DNA of 64,000 nt from an uncultured Pseudomonadales bacterium (GTDB lineage Bacteria > Pseudomonadota > Gammaproteobacteria > Pseudomonadales > Azotimanducaceae): assembly GCA_951813295.1 (NCBI GenBank), contig CATOTI010000002.1, positions 558,001 to 622,000 of the forward strand, given 5' to 3'. Numbering within the stretch: the stretch's first letter is position 1; each line of letters starts with the position of its first letter. The position numbers and the translations under genes were made by a program. Shown here piece after piece: positions 26,099 through 38,009 of this stretch. Below the pieces are notes generated by a model. It worked only from the letters and a program-made list of their open reading frames with translations, had not been told where the DNA came from and searched no databases.

Positions 26099-27095
26099 GA
26101 CGCGCCGACAACGGACTGCCTGAGAACCTGTATTCGAACGGGAAGTACTTCGTGTGGCGCAACCCCGTCACCGCGCGCCGCAAGAGCATCAACAAACCTC
26201 GAGGCCAAGCGATCGCCCTCGCCGAACGGCTGAACGAACGCATCGCATCAGGCTCGGACGCTGCTGAGGTCACGAAGCTATGGAAGGAGTTCAAGCGACC
26301 TCGCATCAGGGCGGAATATCCACTTGGAGGGAGCGCGAACGACTCGTCGCGCGGTATGAGGAGTGGTTCAGAGGACCAGTAAAGAACCTCACGGTCAGCG
26401 ATCTTCGACGAGACCTGCCGCCGGCAACTTCGGATGCTTACCGCATCCACCGCTCGATTCCTCGGAGCTGGTTTGAGACCGCCCAACGTCATGGCTTCTA
26501 CCCGCCCGATCGGAAGACGCCGGCGGAGTTGCTGGAGCCGAAGACACCAACGCCCAAGAAACGCAAGCGCCTCTCGAAGGAGCAGTTCGATCAGACTCAC
26601 GAGCTCGCGCCGTACTGGGTACAGATCGCGACGGACATCTCATTGCTCACGTTTATGCGAGTGGGAGATGTCGTCAAGCTGAAGCGGAAGGATTGCCCTC
26701 GCTTCAACATCCGCTGGATACCGAGCAAGATCCGCAACCATCCCGATCCGTTACCCACCGAAGCCCGTCTCACCGAGCCCGCGTGGAAGAAGACCATTGG
26801 TCGAAGCGGCTCCGTTAGCTACGTGATTGCGCACCCAGAAACAGGAAAGCCCGTCGACGAGAAGTACATCGCACGTCGCTTCGGGAAGCTTTCAACGGAG
26901 GTGACAGGGCTCCCGCCAGGTACGCGTCCCACCTTCCACAAGATCCGCTCGTTATCTGAAGCGCTCTACAGAAGCGGCGAAGCGAAGGAAGTTACACAGC
27001 GACGGATGACCCATCACGATTCACGCCAAACGGCGGAGTACGACGTCGGCCACGCGGTCCATTACGAGCCGGTCGACTGCCTTCTAGACCTGTAA
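26099..27095 (+). pseudogene. Tyrosine-recombinase phage integrase, frameshifted
   Basis: The N-terminal arm-binding part (GLPENLYSNGKYFVWRNPVT) and the start of the core-binding domain (GQAIALAERLNERIASGSD) run in one frame up to ~26320; the rest runs in another to a stop at 27095. A second disruption at the start removes a normal initiation codon. Catalytic residues are recognisable: Arg in LLTFMRVGDVVKLKRKD, HxxR in FHKIRSLSEAL, His in MTHHDS and Tyr in QTAEYD. It ends 110 bp from the 3' end of tRNA-Pro, the classic arrangement for integration into a tRNA gene, with the element lying to the left. Confidence 0.75.
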
Positions 27096-27123
27096 CCTGG
27101 ATGGATATCCATACTGTATTTTT

Positions 27124-27160
27124 CCAAAGTTTTCCGTTTTCTTTCCAAAACGGAATTTGG
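27124..27160. repeat. AT-rich inverted repeat between integrase and tRNA
   Basis: TTCCGTTTT at 27132-27140 and AAAACGGAA at 27147-27155 form a perfect 9-bp stem with a 6-nt loop, extended by CCAAA/TTTGG outside a 3-nt bulge. A second dyad, CGTAAC-CCATT-GTTACG, lies at 27177-27193. Neither is followed by a T-run on either strand, so these look more like integrase or accessory-protein binding sites at the attachment region than terminators. Confidence 0.4.
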
Positions 27161-27204
27161 CAAAACTCTGAAAGCTCGTAACCCATTGTTACGAAAGAGG
27201 AAAT

Positions 27205-27281
27205 TGGTCGGGACGGCAAGATTTGAACTTGCGACCACCACACCCCCAGTGTGATGCGCTACCAGACTGCGCTACGCCCCG
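27205..27281 (-). tRNA. tRNA-Pro (anticodon GGG)
   Basis: The minus strand folds into a full cloverleaf: acceptor CGGGGCG pairs with CGTCCCG (one G-T pair), D arm GCGC...GCGC, anticodon arm TCACA-CTGGGGG-TGTGG, T arm GCAAG-TTCAAAT-CTTGC, discriminator A and an encoded CCA at 27205-27207. Loop position 34-36 is GGG, which reads CCC and CCU proline codons. Its 3' end points toward the broken integrase and probably served as the island's attachment site. Confidence 0.93.
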
Positions 27282-27386
27282 GCTGGGCGCGATTCTAGCA
27301 CCCGTTCTGGCTGCGTAGCGCTCCGCCTCGACCAAAAAGACCGCGCCGTCGGAAGACCGCTTGGCAGTCGTCCAGCTCGCAATCCG

Positions 27387-28199
27387 CTACCGCCCCTTCC
27401 ACTGCGGCGGACGCTTCTCAGCAAAAGCGCGCGGGCCTTCGACCATGTCTTCGGATCCAGTCATGCGCTCGAGGCCTTCGAACCTCGTCGACATCACTTC
27501 TTCCATCGACATGTGCATGCCGAGCATGGCGGCTTCTTTCGATGCGCGAATCGCCAGGGGCGAGCATTCCATGATTTCTTTCGCCCAGCGCTCGGCGGTC
27601 GGCATGAGGTCGGCGAGCGAGGTGACTTCGTTGACGAGCCCCCAATCGAGGGCGGTAGCGGCATCGATCGGTTTCGCGGTGAGGATCATGCCCATGGCAC
27701 GTTTCATGCCGAGCTGGCGCGGCAATCGATGGACCCCGCCGGCGCCGGCGAGAAGACCGACGCGGGGCTCGGGCAGGCCGAGCTGTGCGTGATCGGCGGC
27801 GATCACGATATCGGCGGCAAGCACAATCTCGAATCCACCGCCCATGGCCCAGCCGTTGACGGCGGCGATGATCGGTTTCACGAAGTCCCAGCGGGTGGTG
27901 TTGCCGCCGAAACCGCCGCCACTTCGTCCGCTCCCAGACGGGCCGAGTCGCATGGGGGCCGCGTCGGGTCGTCGACTTGCTTCGGCGGTCGCTTTGAGGT
28001 CGTTTCCGGCGGAGAACGCGCGTTCGCCCGCGCCGGTGACGATGATGACCCAAACGTCGGCGTCTTCCGCGGCCTCATCGTAGATCGCGTTCAATTCGAC
28101 GTGCGCCGCCGCGTGGAGCGCGTTCATCACCTCCGGTCGATTGAGTGTGATGTAGCCGATGTGATCGCGTACCTCGTACGTGACGAATTCGTAAGCCAT
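27387..28199 (-). CDS. Enoyl-CoA hydratase/isomerase family protein
   Basis: A 270-residue crotonase-fold protein. The oxyanion-hole and CoA motifs are visible: ERAFSAGNDLK near residue 60 and IIAAVNGWAMGGGFEIVLAA near residue 115, with the acidic site in AQLGLPEPRVGLLAGAGGVH. The Glu of the second catalytic position of true hydratases aligns with LPEP. It should add water to, or isomerise, an enoyl-CoA in fatty-acid or terpenoid breakdown in the cytoplasm. It is followed downstream by no close gene and preceded by an antibiotic-biosynthesis-monooxygenase gene on the same strand, 51 bp away. Confidence 0.88.
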   Translation of the reverse strand: MAYEFVTYEVRDHIGYITLNRPEVMNALHAAAHVELNAIYDEAAEDADVWVIIVTGAGERAFSAGNDLKATAEASRRPDAAPMRLGPSGSGRSGGGFGGNTTRWDFVKPIIAAVNGWAMGGGFEIVLAADIVIAADHAQLGLPEPRVGLLAGAGGVHRLPRQLGMKRAMGMILTAKPIDAATALDWGLVNEVTSLADLMPTAERWAKEIMECSPLAIRASKEAAMLGMHMSMEEVMSTRFEGLERMTGSEDMVEGPRAFAEKRPPQWKGR

Positions 28200-28250
28200 G
28201 AACCTCTCCCTAGTGCAGCCTTCTGATGGGTCGAGTGTACGACGGCCGGG

Positions 28251-28541
28251 CTACAAAACGTCCCGCAGCACTCTTGTCTCAGGCGGGGCGATGAAAAAGG
28301 CGCCGAGTTCTTCCATCGATCCGTCCTCGATCCGGCCGGCCACGTAAGCGCCCTGCGCCTGCTCGCTTTCCCATTCCTCGATGAAGACGACTTCGTTACC
28401 ACGCTCCGCGTTGACGAGGTAATCGAACGAGACACAACCGTCGGCATTCCGCGTCGTCGCCGCGCCGGTGCGCAGCAACTCAAGGAAGGCGTCAACTTTG
28501 TCTGTATCGACAGCGATGGTGGTGATGGTGGTGATCGACAT
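28251..28541 (-). CDS. Antibiotic biosynthesis monooxygenase (ABM) domain protein
   Basis: A 96-residue ferredoxin-like dimeric alpha-beta barrel protein. The pattern ITTIAVDTDKVDAFLELLRT, then NADGCVSFDYLVNAERGNEV and VFIEEWESEQAQGAYVAG is typical of the YgiN/ABM family, where the conserved ExW region closes the small-molecule site. Family members act on quinols, aldehydes or as minor monooxygenases; specific function cannot be derived. Lies between an enoyl-CoA hydratase and an enolase-superfamily gene on the same strand. Confidence 0.8.
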   Translation of the reverse strand: MSITTITTIAVDTDKVDAFLELLRTGAATTRNADGCVSFDYLVNAERGNEVVFIEEWESEQAQGAYVAGRIEDGSMEELGAFFIAPPETRVLRDVL

Positions 28542-28577
28542 GGCGGGTAACCCGGAACGTGGTGTTTCGAGCCTAGC

Positions 28578-29681
28578 TTAGTCGCGACGTGTTGCGAGGA
28601 GATCCTCGTTCAGCTCGATGCCGACACCCGGGTTGTCCGAGCGTACGAGTTCACCGTCGACGAACGTTTCCGGGGGCACGACGAGTTCTTCACGGAAGTC
28701 GCATTCGCCCCATTGGAGCTCGAGCGATTCGACGTTCGGTGCGCTGAAGCAGACTTGGGCGCTGACGGCCGTCGCGACGGGACCGACGGCGTTGTGCGGC
28801 GATATCGCGATGTCGTGCGTCGCCGCGTTTCGCGCGATATGCATCGCCTCGAGAATCCCGCCGCAGTGAATGACGTCGGGCATGATCACGTCGACGGCAC
28901 GCGCGCGGACGAGCGGGTCGAAGCCGTCGACGCCGTAGAGCGTCTCGCCCCCCGCCATGCGCTGCGCGATCACGTTGTTGATGCGTTTCGTCTCGACGAT
29001 CTTCGCGACAGGAAGCGGCTCCTCGTACCAGTCGAGCGCGACCGGCTCGAGGTCGCGGGCGACGTCGATCGCCTGCTCGACGTCAAAAAAGCTGTGGCAG
29101 TCGACTTTGATCGCCGCGTCGGGGCCGAGTGCCTCGCGCATTGCGAAAAGCGCACCGATGCCGACATCCATCGCGGCGCGAATCGTGTCGGTGTCCGCGT
29201 CCGGCGGCGGAAATCCGTCGAACGGTGCTGCCTTGAAGGCGCGGAATCCGGCCGCGCGGGCGGCTTCGGCACTGGCCGCGAAACCATCCGGCACGCGGTT
29301 TTTCGTCATGCGGTTGATGTTCGCGTAGACACCGACGCGCTCGCGCGCGGGGCCGCCGAGCAACTCATACACCGGGGCGTCGAGGAGCTTGCCCCTGATG
29401 TCCCAGAGCGCGTGCTCGATCGCACTGGCGGCGGTGGCATGGCGGAAACTCTGCCGGGCCGGGCCGTCGGCGTGCTGGCGGTACGTCGCAATCGAGAGTT
29501 CGTCGAGGCCTTTGAGGATGTCGAAGAAGACGCCGAGTTCAGGTAGCTGGCGCGTGGTGCCGAGCGATGCTTCGCCGAGACCGGTCAGGCCGACGTTTGT
29601 TACGAGCCGCACAAAAAGCCAGGTGGTCCGTTCGCTGACCGGAACCGCGATTTCTTCGAGCGCGGTGACGCGCGGCTTCAT
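28578..29681 (-). CDS. Mandelate racemase/muconate lactonizing enzyme family protein
   Basis: A 367-residue enolase-superfamily member. The N-terminal capping domain (VRLVTNVGLTGLGEASLGTT) is followed by the TIM barrel. Metal ligands are recognisable: Asp in AIKVDCHSFFD near residue 200, Glu in LDWYEEPLPV, and Glu/Asp in MAGGETLYGVDGF, then VDVIMPDVIHCGG. A late His in AISPHNAVGP would be the catalytic base of the galactonate or mannonate dehydratase-like groups; the first base position carries FKAAPFD. It probably dehydrates or epimerises a sugar acid. ATG 29681 is preceded by the MerR gene running the same way. Confidence 0.85.
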   Translation of the reverse strand: MKPRVTALEEIAVPVSERTTWLFVRLVTNVGLTGLGEASLGTTRQLPELGVFFDILKGLDELSIATYRQHADGPARQSFRHATAASAIEHALWDIRGKLLDAPVYELLGGPARERVGVYANINRMTKNRVPDGFAASAEAARAAGFRAFKAAPFDGFPPPDADTDTIRAAMDVGIGALFAMREALGPDAAIKVDCHSFFDVEQAIDVARDLEPVALDWYEEPLPVAKIVETKRINNVIAQRMAGGETLYGVDGFDPLVRARAVDVIMPDVIHCGGILEAMHIARNAATHDIAISPHNAVGPVATAVSAQVCFSAPNVESLELQWGECDFREELVVPPETFVDGELVRSDNPGVGIELNEDLLATRRD

Positions 29682-29696
29682 GGCATCCGCGTGCGG

Positions 29697-30221
29697 TTAA
29701 GGCGCACGTAGTTCGCGCAACAGTTCTTCGAGCTCAGCGATCATCTGTTTGACGATGAGCCGATACTGGGTCTGGTCCTGCTTGGCGTCGTCACCCGAAA
29801 GTTCGAGCTTCGCGCCCGAGATCGTGAAGCCGCGATCGTTCAAGAGGCCGCGGATCTGGCGAATCAGGATCACGTCCTGTTGCTGGTAGTAGCGTCGGTT
29901 CCCGCGTCGTTTGGCGGGATTCAATTGCTCGAATTCCTGCTCCCAATAGCGCAGGACGTGCGGTTTAACGCGGCAGAGTTCGGCGACTTCGCCAATCGTG
30001 AAATAGCGTTTGCCCGGAATCGGCGGCAAGTCGCTCTCTTCCGAGTCGATCGGATCGGGCGTCGTCGCATCGATCGAGGTCAGCTCGAAGTCGGTCTCGC
30101 CGGGGAGGTCCAGCAATTCTTCGGATTCGTGATCCGCGGTGGGACGCTTATCCGCGTTCGAAGCCTCCGGCGAATCGGCCGGTGTCAGTGACGCTTCTTC
30201 GTTCGTCGGTTCGTCAGGCAC
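29697..30221 (-). CDS. MerR family regulator downstream of ihfA
   Basis: 174 residues from GTG 30221, overlapping none but starting only 3 bp after the ihfA stop. An acidic, low-complexity N-terminal tail of ~65 residues leads into a MerR helix-turn-helix: RYFTIGEVAELCRVKPHVLR and YWEQEFEQLNPAKRRGNRRY, then YYQQQDVILIRQIRGLL. A short C-terminal coiled coil (YRLIVKQMIAELEELLREL) would dimerise it. There are no metal-binding cysteines. A MerR protein directly after ihfA is conserved in many gammaproteobacteria and its target is not well known. Confidence 0.88.
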   Translation of the reverse strand: MPDEPTNEEASLTPADSPEASNADKRPTADHESEELLDLPGETDFELTSIDATTPDPIDSEESDLPPIPGKRYFTIGEVAELCRVKPHVLRYWEQEFEQLNPAKRRGNRRYYQQQDVILIRQIRGLLNDRGFTISGAKLELSGDDAKQDQTQYRLIVKQMIAELEELLRELRAP

Positions 30222-30224
30222 GGC

Positions 30225-30536
30225 TTAAGGGGACGTTTCGTCGTCGCCCGCGTAGACCTCGACGCGCGACTTCAGCTTCTGGCCTGGGCGGAACGTCACC
30301 ACACGCCGTGCGGAAATCGGGATCTCCTCGCCGGTCTTGGGATTACGTCCCGGGCGTTCGCCCTTGTCGCGCAGTTCGAAGTTGCCGAAACCGGAGAGTT
30401 TCACGGGCTCGTTACGTTCCAACGACCGCCGGACCTCCTCGAAGAAGCGCTCCACGATCTCCTTGGACTCTCGCTTGTTGAGGCCCAGCTCTTCAAAGAG
30501 ATGATCAGCTAACTGCGCTTTCGTGAGAGAACCCAT
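30225..30536 (-). CDS. ihfA: Integration host factor subunit alpha
   Basis: 103 residues from ATG 30536 ([20 protein letters not shown]); longer open frame upstream is not conserved in the family. The DNA-bending HU/IHF fold is complete: [40 protein letters not shown] with the flank of the beta arm, and the tip [20 protein letters not shown] including the intercalating Pro region. It binds the minor groove as a heterodimer with IhfB and bends DNA in replication, recombination and transcription. It lies 77 bp downstream of pheT, the usual gammaproteobacterial order. Confidence 0.95.
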   Translation of the reverse strand: MGSLTKAQLADHLFEELGLNKRESKEIVERFFEEVRRSLERNEPVKLSGFGNFELRDKGERPGRNPKTGEEIPISARRVVTFRPGQKLKSRVEVYAGDDETSP

Positions 30537-30613
30537 CACGCCTTCCGAGCGGGCAAAACTGCGATCGAGATCGATGGCGAAAGCGCCGACGACAAACATC
30601 CGAGTGAGTCGAT

Positions 30614-34038
<3,425 letters not shown>

Positions 34039-34167
34039 TTATCCGAGAGATATCCAAGCTACGGCGAGTCTCAGTACGAATTCCCTCGGGGCATAAATCA
34101 CACGCACACAGGCGCGCCCTGAGGCGTTTGCTCTTGGCCTCCAAAGGGGCGACCCGTGTGGTCTTTT

Positions 34168-34184
34168 GACCGGTGTTACCGGTC
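34168..34184 (-). other. Perfect hairpin between rplT and pheS
   Basis: GACCGGT-AAC-ACCGGTC on the minus strand, a 7-bp perfect stem with a 3-nt loop about 30 nt after the rplT stop. It is not followed by a U-run, so it is not a standard terminator. It might stabilise the mRNA end or take part in pheST expression control. No Phe-rich leader peptide is recognisable in the ~210-bp gap. Confidence 0.35.
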
Positions 34185-34213
34185 TCGATCCGGACTATTC
34201 GCGAATCGGTCGC

Positions 34214-34573
34214 TCAGGCGACGAGGGCTTCCTTCGCCTTGTCCGCCAAAACGCCGAAAGCGTCCTTCTCGTGATACGCAAGATCGGCAAGCGACTTGCG
34301 ATCAATGTCGATCGCCGCCTTTTTGAGGCCGGCGATAAATCGACTGTACGAAAGGCCGTGGACACGCGCCTCCGCATTGATCCTCACGATCCAGAGGGAG
34401 CGAAATTGACGCTTTTTCTGGCGACGGTCGCGGTAGGCGTATTGACCCGCCTTGATGACCGCCTGCTTGGCAACCTTGAAGGTCCGGCTGCGCGCGCCGT
34501 AGTAGCCTTTTGCGGCCTTCAAGACCTTCTTTCGTCGAGCGCGCGATGCGACGCCACGTTTGACTCTCGGCAT
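34214..34573 (-). CDS. rplT: 50S ribosomal protein L20
   Basis: 119 residues, the usual size. The N-terminal basic tail ([20 protein letters not shown]), the [20 protein letters not shown] segment and the globular helical end ([20 protein letters not shown]) are those of L20. It binds 23S rRNA early in 50S assembly. In gammaproteobacteria L20 also represses translation of rpmI-rplT; the 1-bp gap to rpmI fits coupled translation. Confidence 0.97.
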   Translation of the reverse strand: MPRVKRGVASRARRKKVLKAAKGYYGARSRTFKVAKQAVIKAGQYAYRDRRQKKRQFRSLWIVRINAEARVHGLSYSRFIAGLKKAAIDIDRKSLADLAYHEKDAFGVLADKAKEALVA

Positions 34574-34574
34574 C

Positions 34575-34775
34575 TCAGCGCGCCTTCTTCGGAATCATTT
34601 TGTCGATACGACCGAGGTCCCCGTCCGAAACCGCCGCGAAGCCGCGCAACTGGCGCTTACGCTTCGATGATTTACCGGTGAACAGGTGACTCTTGTTCGT
34701 CCGCTTGTGCTTATAGCCTTTGGACGTGCGACGGAAACGCTTTGCGGCGCCCCGGTTCGTCTTCATCTTCGGCAT
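34575..34775 (-). CDS. rpmI: 50S ribosomal protein L35
   Basis: 66 residues, full length for L35. The sequence [20 protein letters not shown] followed by [18 protein letters not shown] is unmistakable. It is a small basic 50S protein. It lies 146 bp after infC and 1 bp before rplT, the conserved infC operon order. Confidence 0.97.
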   Translation of the reverse strand: MPKMKTNRGAAKRFRRTSKGYKHKRTNKSHLFTGKSSKRKRQLRGFAAVSDGDLGRIDKMIPKKAR

Positions 34776-34921
34776 GTTGTCTCCATTTGCCGATCCGGAT
34801 CACCGAATACGGCCTGCCTTTGTTGTAGTGGTCGAATTCATCGACCGGAGTTTCCTGATGCGCGTTTCGGAGTCGAAAACTCCCCGCGTCTTCTCGTTAT
34901 GTTTTCAAGTATCTAAGAGAA

Positions 34922-35467
34922 CTAGCCCTTCTTGCGCCGCGGCGCCATCACCATCGTCATCTGACGACCTTCGAACTTCGGCAATGCTTCGACCGTCGCG
35001 AGTTCGGAAAGATCACCTTCAATGCGCTTCATGAGGTCCATGCCGAGTTCCGGGTGAACCATCTCACGCCCCCGAAAGCGAAGACTCACTTTGGCCTTGT
35101 CGCCGTCTTCGAGGAATCGGACGAGGTTTCGCAGTTTCACCTGATAGTCACCTTCTTCGGTGCCCGGGCGAAACTTCATTTCCTTGACCTGGGTCTGCTT
35201 CTGCCGTTTCTTTTGGGCAGCTTTTTGCTTCTTCAGGTCAAACAGGTGTTTCCCGTAGTCCATCACTTTGACGACGGGTGGCTCGGCATCCGGTGCGATC
35301 AGCACGAGGTCCAATCCCTCGCGTTTGGCTTCACTCAACGCAGCTTCGCGGTCGACGATGCCGACCTGGCCGCCATTCGATGCCACCAATCGAACCTGGG
35401 GTGCCCGAATGTCCTCATTCAGCACGGCTCGATCTTTATCTCGCACCTTCGCGGTCGATCTTTTAAT
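34922..35467 (-). CDS. infC: Translation initiation factor IF-3, AUU start
   Basis: 181 residues from ATT 35467, giving (M)[26 protein letters not shown] ribosome site lies 9 nt upstream of this ATT; the TTG at 35473 is only 3 nt from it, too close. An AUU start is the conserved self-regulation device of infC, because IF-3 itself discourages initiation at AUU. The N-domain ([20 protein letters not shown]), the Lys-rich linker ([20 protein letters not shown]) and the C-domain ([20 protein letters not shown]) are complete. IF-3 keeps 30S subunits free and checks start-codon pairing. Confidence 0.94.
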   Translation of the reverse strand: MKRSTAKVRDKDRAVLNEDIRAPQVRLVASNGGQVGIVDREAALSEAKREGLDLVLIAPDAEPPVVKVMDYGKHLFDLKKQKAAQKKRQKQTQVKEMKFRPGTEEGDYQVKLRNLVRFLEDGDKAKVSLRFRGREMVHPELGMDLMKRIEGDLSELATVEALPKFEGRQMTMVMAPRRKKG

Positions 35468-35690
35468 AGGCAAGTTCCTCCAAAATACAAACGTCCCAGG
35501 GGTAACGGACGCCGATAGACGCTAGCGAGCCGAGATGACTGCCCGATGGCGGATCATCACGACACGAAGGAGCGATTGATTCGTCGCCTTCCGACCGCAT
35601 CGCTTACGCGCGCGCCCAGACCCCCGAACCGCGGAATTCTACTGGTGTCCGATGAACGTGTATAGCTTAGGAAATGCACTAAGCCCGCCC

Positions 35691-37073
35691 CTACGCCTCC
35701 GCCACCTTTTCCCGCCCCAACTCGAACTCCGCTTCGTCCGCGCCCTGCTCCAGCGCATAGCGCCGCACCTTGGCATGGTCACGCGCGAAACGAATCCGAC
35801 GCAGGTTGATCGTCACAGCACAGAACGCGAGACCCGCCGTGAGGCCGATCCAGAAACCGTAGATCTCGAGGCTCGGCAGACCCAACCATCCATAGGCGAA
35901 CGCACAGCCAACGGGTAGGCCGACCACCCAGTAACCGATGAGCGCAAACGTCATGGGCACACGGGTGTCCTTGTAGCCACGTTGTACACCGATCGCCGTG
36001 GCCTGGGTGTCGTCGACGAACTGATATCCGGCGACGAAGATCATCAGGGCCATGGCGATGTCGCGGACCGCAGGGTCGCTGATGTAGGCGGAGACGAGAT
36101 AACCACGCGTCGCGAAGAGCACGACAGCGGCGAGCGTCGCGTAGGCGAAGCAAGTTCGAATGGCGGTCTGGCCAACGATCTCGGCGCCACGGTAGTCGTC
36201 CGCGCCCACGCAGTGACCGACACGTATCGCGGCGGCCATGCCGATCGACATCGGGATCATGAAAGCGACCCCGTTGATGTTCATGGCAACCGCGTGGCCC
36301 GCAACCGACGCCGCACCGAAGCTGGCGGCCAGCAAGGTGACGCCCGAATAGACCCCCATCTCGAAGAAATGGGTGACACCGACCGGCACGCCGATCTTCG
36401 CGAATCGCCACCAGATGGCGAAATCCGGGAGCCAGTCGCGGCGCACGAAGATCCCGGCTGCGCGATAGAAGGGTCGCATCATGACCGCGGCGATGAGGAA
36501 GACGTGCAGCCACATGACGATCGCCGTGGCGACACCGGCGCCGATGCCGCCGAGTTCAGGCGCACCGAATTTACCGAAGATGAGCGCATAGTTGAGCAAG
36601 GCGTTGATGCCGAGCAACGACCCCGCGATCACCATCGCGGGCTTGGTGCGGCCCATCCCTTCACACAACGAGCGCATCACGCCGTAGAACGCCTGACCGA
36701 TGAATCCCCACCTAACGGCGTCGAGATAACCAATCGTCACGACCAGCGCTTCGGGATCGGCTTCGATGAACTGGTAAGCGAGTTCGGCATACGAAATCAG
36801 CACGAAACAAACCAGGCCCGTGACCCCAGCGAGCCAAAACCCTTGCCGCCCAATCGGGCCGATTTCTTCTACCTTGCCCGCACCGTAGAGCTGCGCGGTG
36901 ATGGGCGTCACCGCGCCGAGTACGGCCGTGACGAGCACGATCGTCGGGCTCGCGACCCCCATCGCGAGCGAGACGCCCGCCAGGTCCGCCGTGCCGTACT
37001 GCCCGGTCATGATGGTGTCGATGACATGCATCGCCATCATGAAGAGGGCCGCAAACACGATCGGCGTGCCCAA
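35691..37073 (-). CDS. MATE family multidrug/cation antiporter (NorM-like)
   Basis: About 460 residues with 12 hydrophobic segments in two halves: GTPIVFAALFMMAMHVIDTI with MTGQYGTADLAGVSLA at the start of the first half and IGVPVGVTHFFEMGVYSGVT at the second, a pattern typical of MATE transporters using Na+ or H+ to export cationic drugs. No ATG, and the listed first codon is a TTG inside the first conserved helix. In the same frame the 11 preceding codons (INSEEFKRIAR) look like a normal MATE N-terminus, beginning with ATC at 37104-37106 right after a stop, so the true start may be that ATC or may be lost to an error. Confidence 0.85.
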   Translation of the reverse strand: MGTPIVFAALFMMAMHVIDTIMTGQYGTADLAGVSLAMGVASPTIVLVTAVLGAVTPITAQLYGAGKVEEIGPIGRQGFWLAGVTGLVCFVLISYAELAYQFIEADPEALVVTIGYLDAVRWGFIGQAFYGVMRSLCEGMGRTKPAMVIAGSLLGINALLNYALIFGKFGAPELGGIGAGVATAIVMWLHVFLIAAVMMRPFYRAAGIFVRRDWLPDFAIWWRFAKIGVPVGVTHFFEMGVYSGVTLLAASFGAASVAGHAVAMNINGVAFMIPMSIGMAAAIRVGHCVGADDYRGAEIVGQTAIRTCFAYATLAAVVLFATRGYLVSAYISDPAVRDIAMALMIFVAGYQFVDDTQATAIGVQRGYKDTRVPMTFALIGYWVVGLPVGCAFAYGWLGLPSLEIYGFWIGLTAGLAFCAVTINLRRIRFARDHAKVRRYALEQGADEAEFELGREKVAEA

Positions 37074-37232
37074 ACGCGCGATTCGCTTGAATTCTTCGCT
37101 GTTGATGGTCTAGTCCTCGGGCTCGCTTGGCGCTCGGCTCGAACGCCGGCCGCGGGTCGCCAGGCGGTGAGCGATGGTATCGTTCCGCCCGCTTCGATCA
37201 AACGATCAATGAAGGGATCGCTGGTTCAACAC

Positions 37233-38009
37233 ATGCGCCTGGTCAGTTGGAACGTCAATGGGCTGCGGGCCTGTGTAAAAAAGGGATTCCTTGAGTTTCT
37301 CGAGGTGAGTGATGCTGACGTCGTCGGCATCCAGGAACTGCGCGCGTTGCCCGGACAGCTCACACCCGAAGCGCGTTCTCCCGACGGTTGGCACGCGGTC
37401 TTCAACCCGGCCGAACGCAAGGGCTATTCCGGCGTCGCGTTCTTCGCCCGCCAACCACCCGATCGAGTCGAGACGAGCCTCGGCATCGACGAACTCGACA
37501 TCGAAGGGCGTTTCCTGGTCGCGAAGTGGGGGCGCCTATCGGTCGCAACGGTCTACTTCCCGAAAGGCAGCGGCAAGGATCGCGACAACAGCCGCGTGCC
37601 GTACAAACTCGACTTCTACCGCGCCGTCTTCGATCGCATCGAACGCCTGAAGAAGAGTGGGCCGGTTTTCGTGATGGGCGACTACAACACGGCGCACCGG
37701 GAAATCGACCTCGCACGTCCCAAGACCAACCATAAGACGAGCGGCTTCCTGCCGGAGGAACGCGAGGAGTTCGATCGTTGGATCGACGCCGGCTGGATCG
37801 ACACGCTACGCCACGTACACGGCGACGTGCCGGATCTTTATACCTGGTGGCGCCAGTGGGGCAACGCGCGGCAGGACAACGTCGGCTGGCGGATCGATTA
37901 CATCCTCGCGTCACGCGCGGCCAGGAAGCGGATCCGCGACGCCTTCATCTGGCCAAGCGTCACGGGCTCCGACCACTGTCCGATCGGCGTCGATATCGAC
38001 CCACTCTAA
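37233..38009 (+). CDS. xthA: Exodeoxyribonuclease III
   Basis: 258 residues from ATG 37233 (MRLVSWNVNGLRACVKKGFL); an ATG 24 bp earlier is possible but less like the family. The EEP nuclease motifs are complete: WNVNG with the metal-contact Asn, DVVGIQELRA with the Glu (Q-E), VFVMGDYNTAHREIDLARP with catalytic Asp/Asn, and the C-terminal GSDHCPIGVDI with the Asp-His pair. It is an AP endonuclease/3'-5' exonuclease in base excision repair. Its stop overlaps the convergent hydrolase stop. Not related to its neighbours in function. Confidence 0.92.
   Translation: MRLVSWNVNGLRACVKKGFLEFLEVSDADVVGIQELRALPGQLTPEARSPDGWHAVFNPAERKGYSGVAFFARQPPDRVETSLGIDELDIEGRFLVAKWGRLSVATVYFPKGSGKDRDNSRVPYKLDFYRAVFDRIERLKKSGPVFVMGDYNTAHREIDLARPKTNHKTSGFLPEEREEFDRWIDAGWIDTLRHVHGDVPDLYTWWRQWGNARQDNVGWRIDYILASRAARKRIRDAFIWPSVTGSDHCPIGVDIDPL

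Noticed and set aside
35982-37208. Long plus-strand open frame ahead of xthA
   Set aside because: It is the antisense shadow of the MATE gene, rich in Asp/Arg/His, without a family match.
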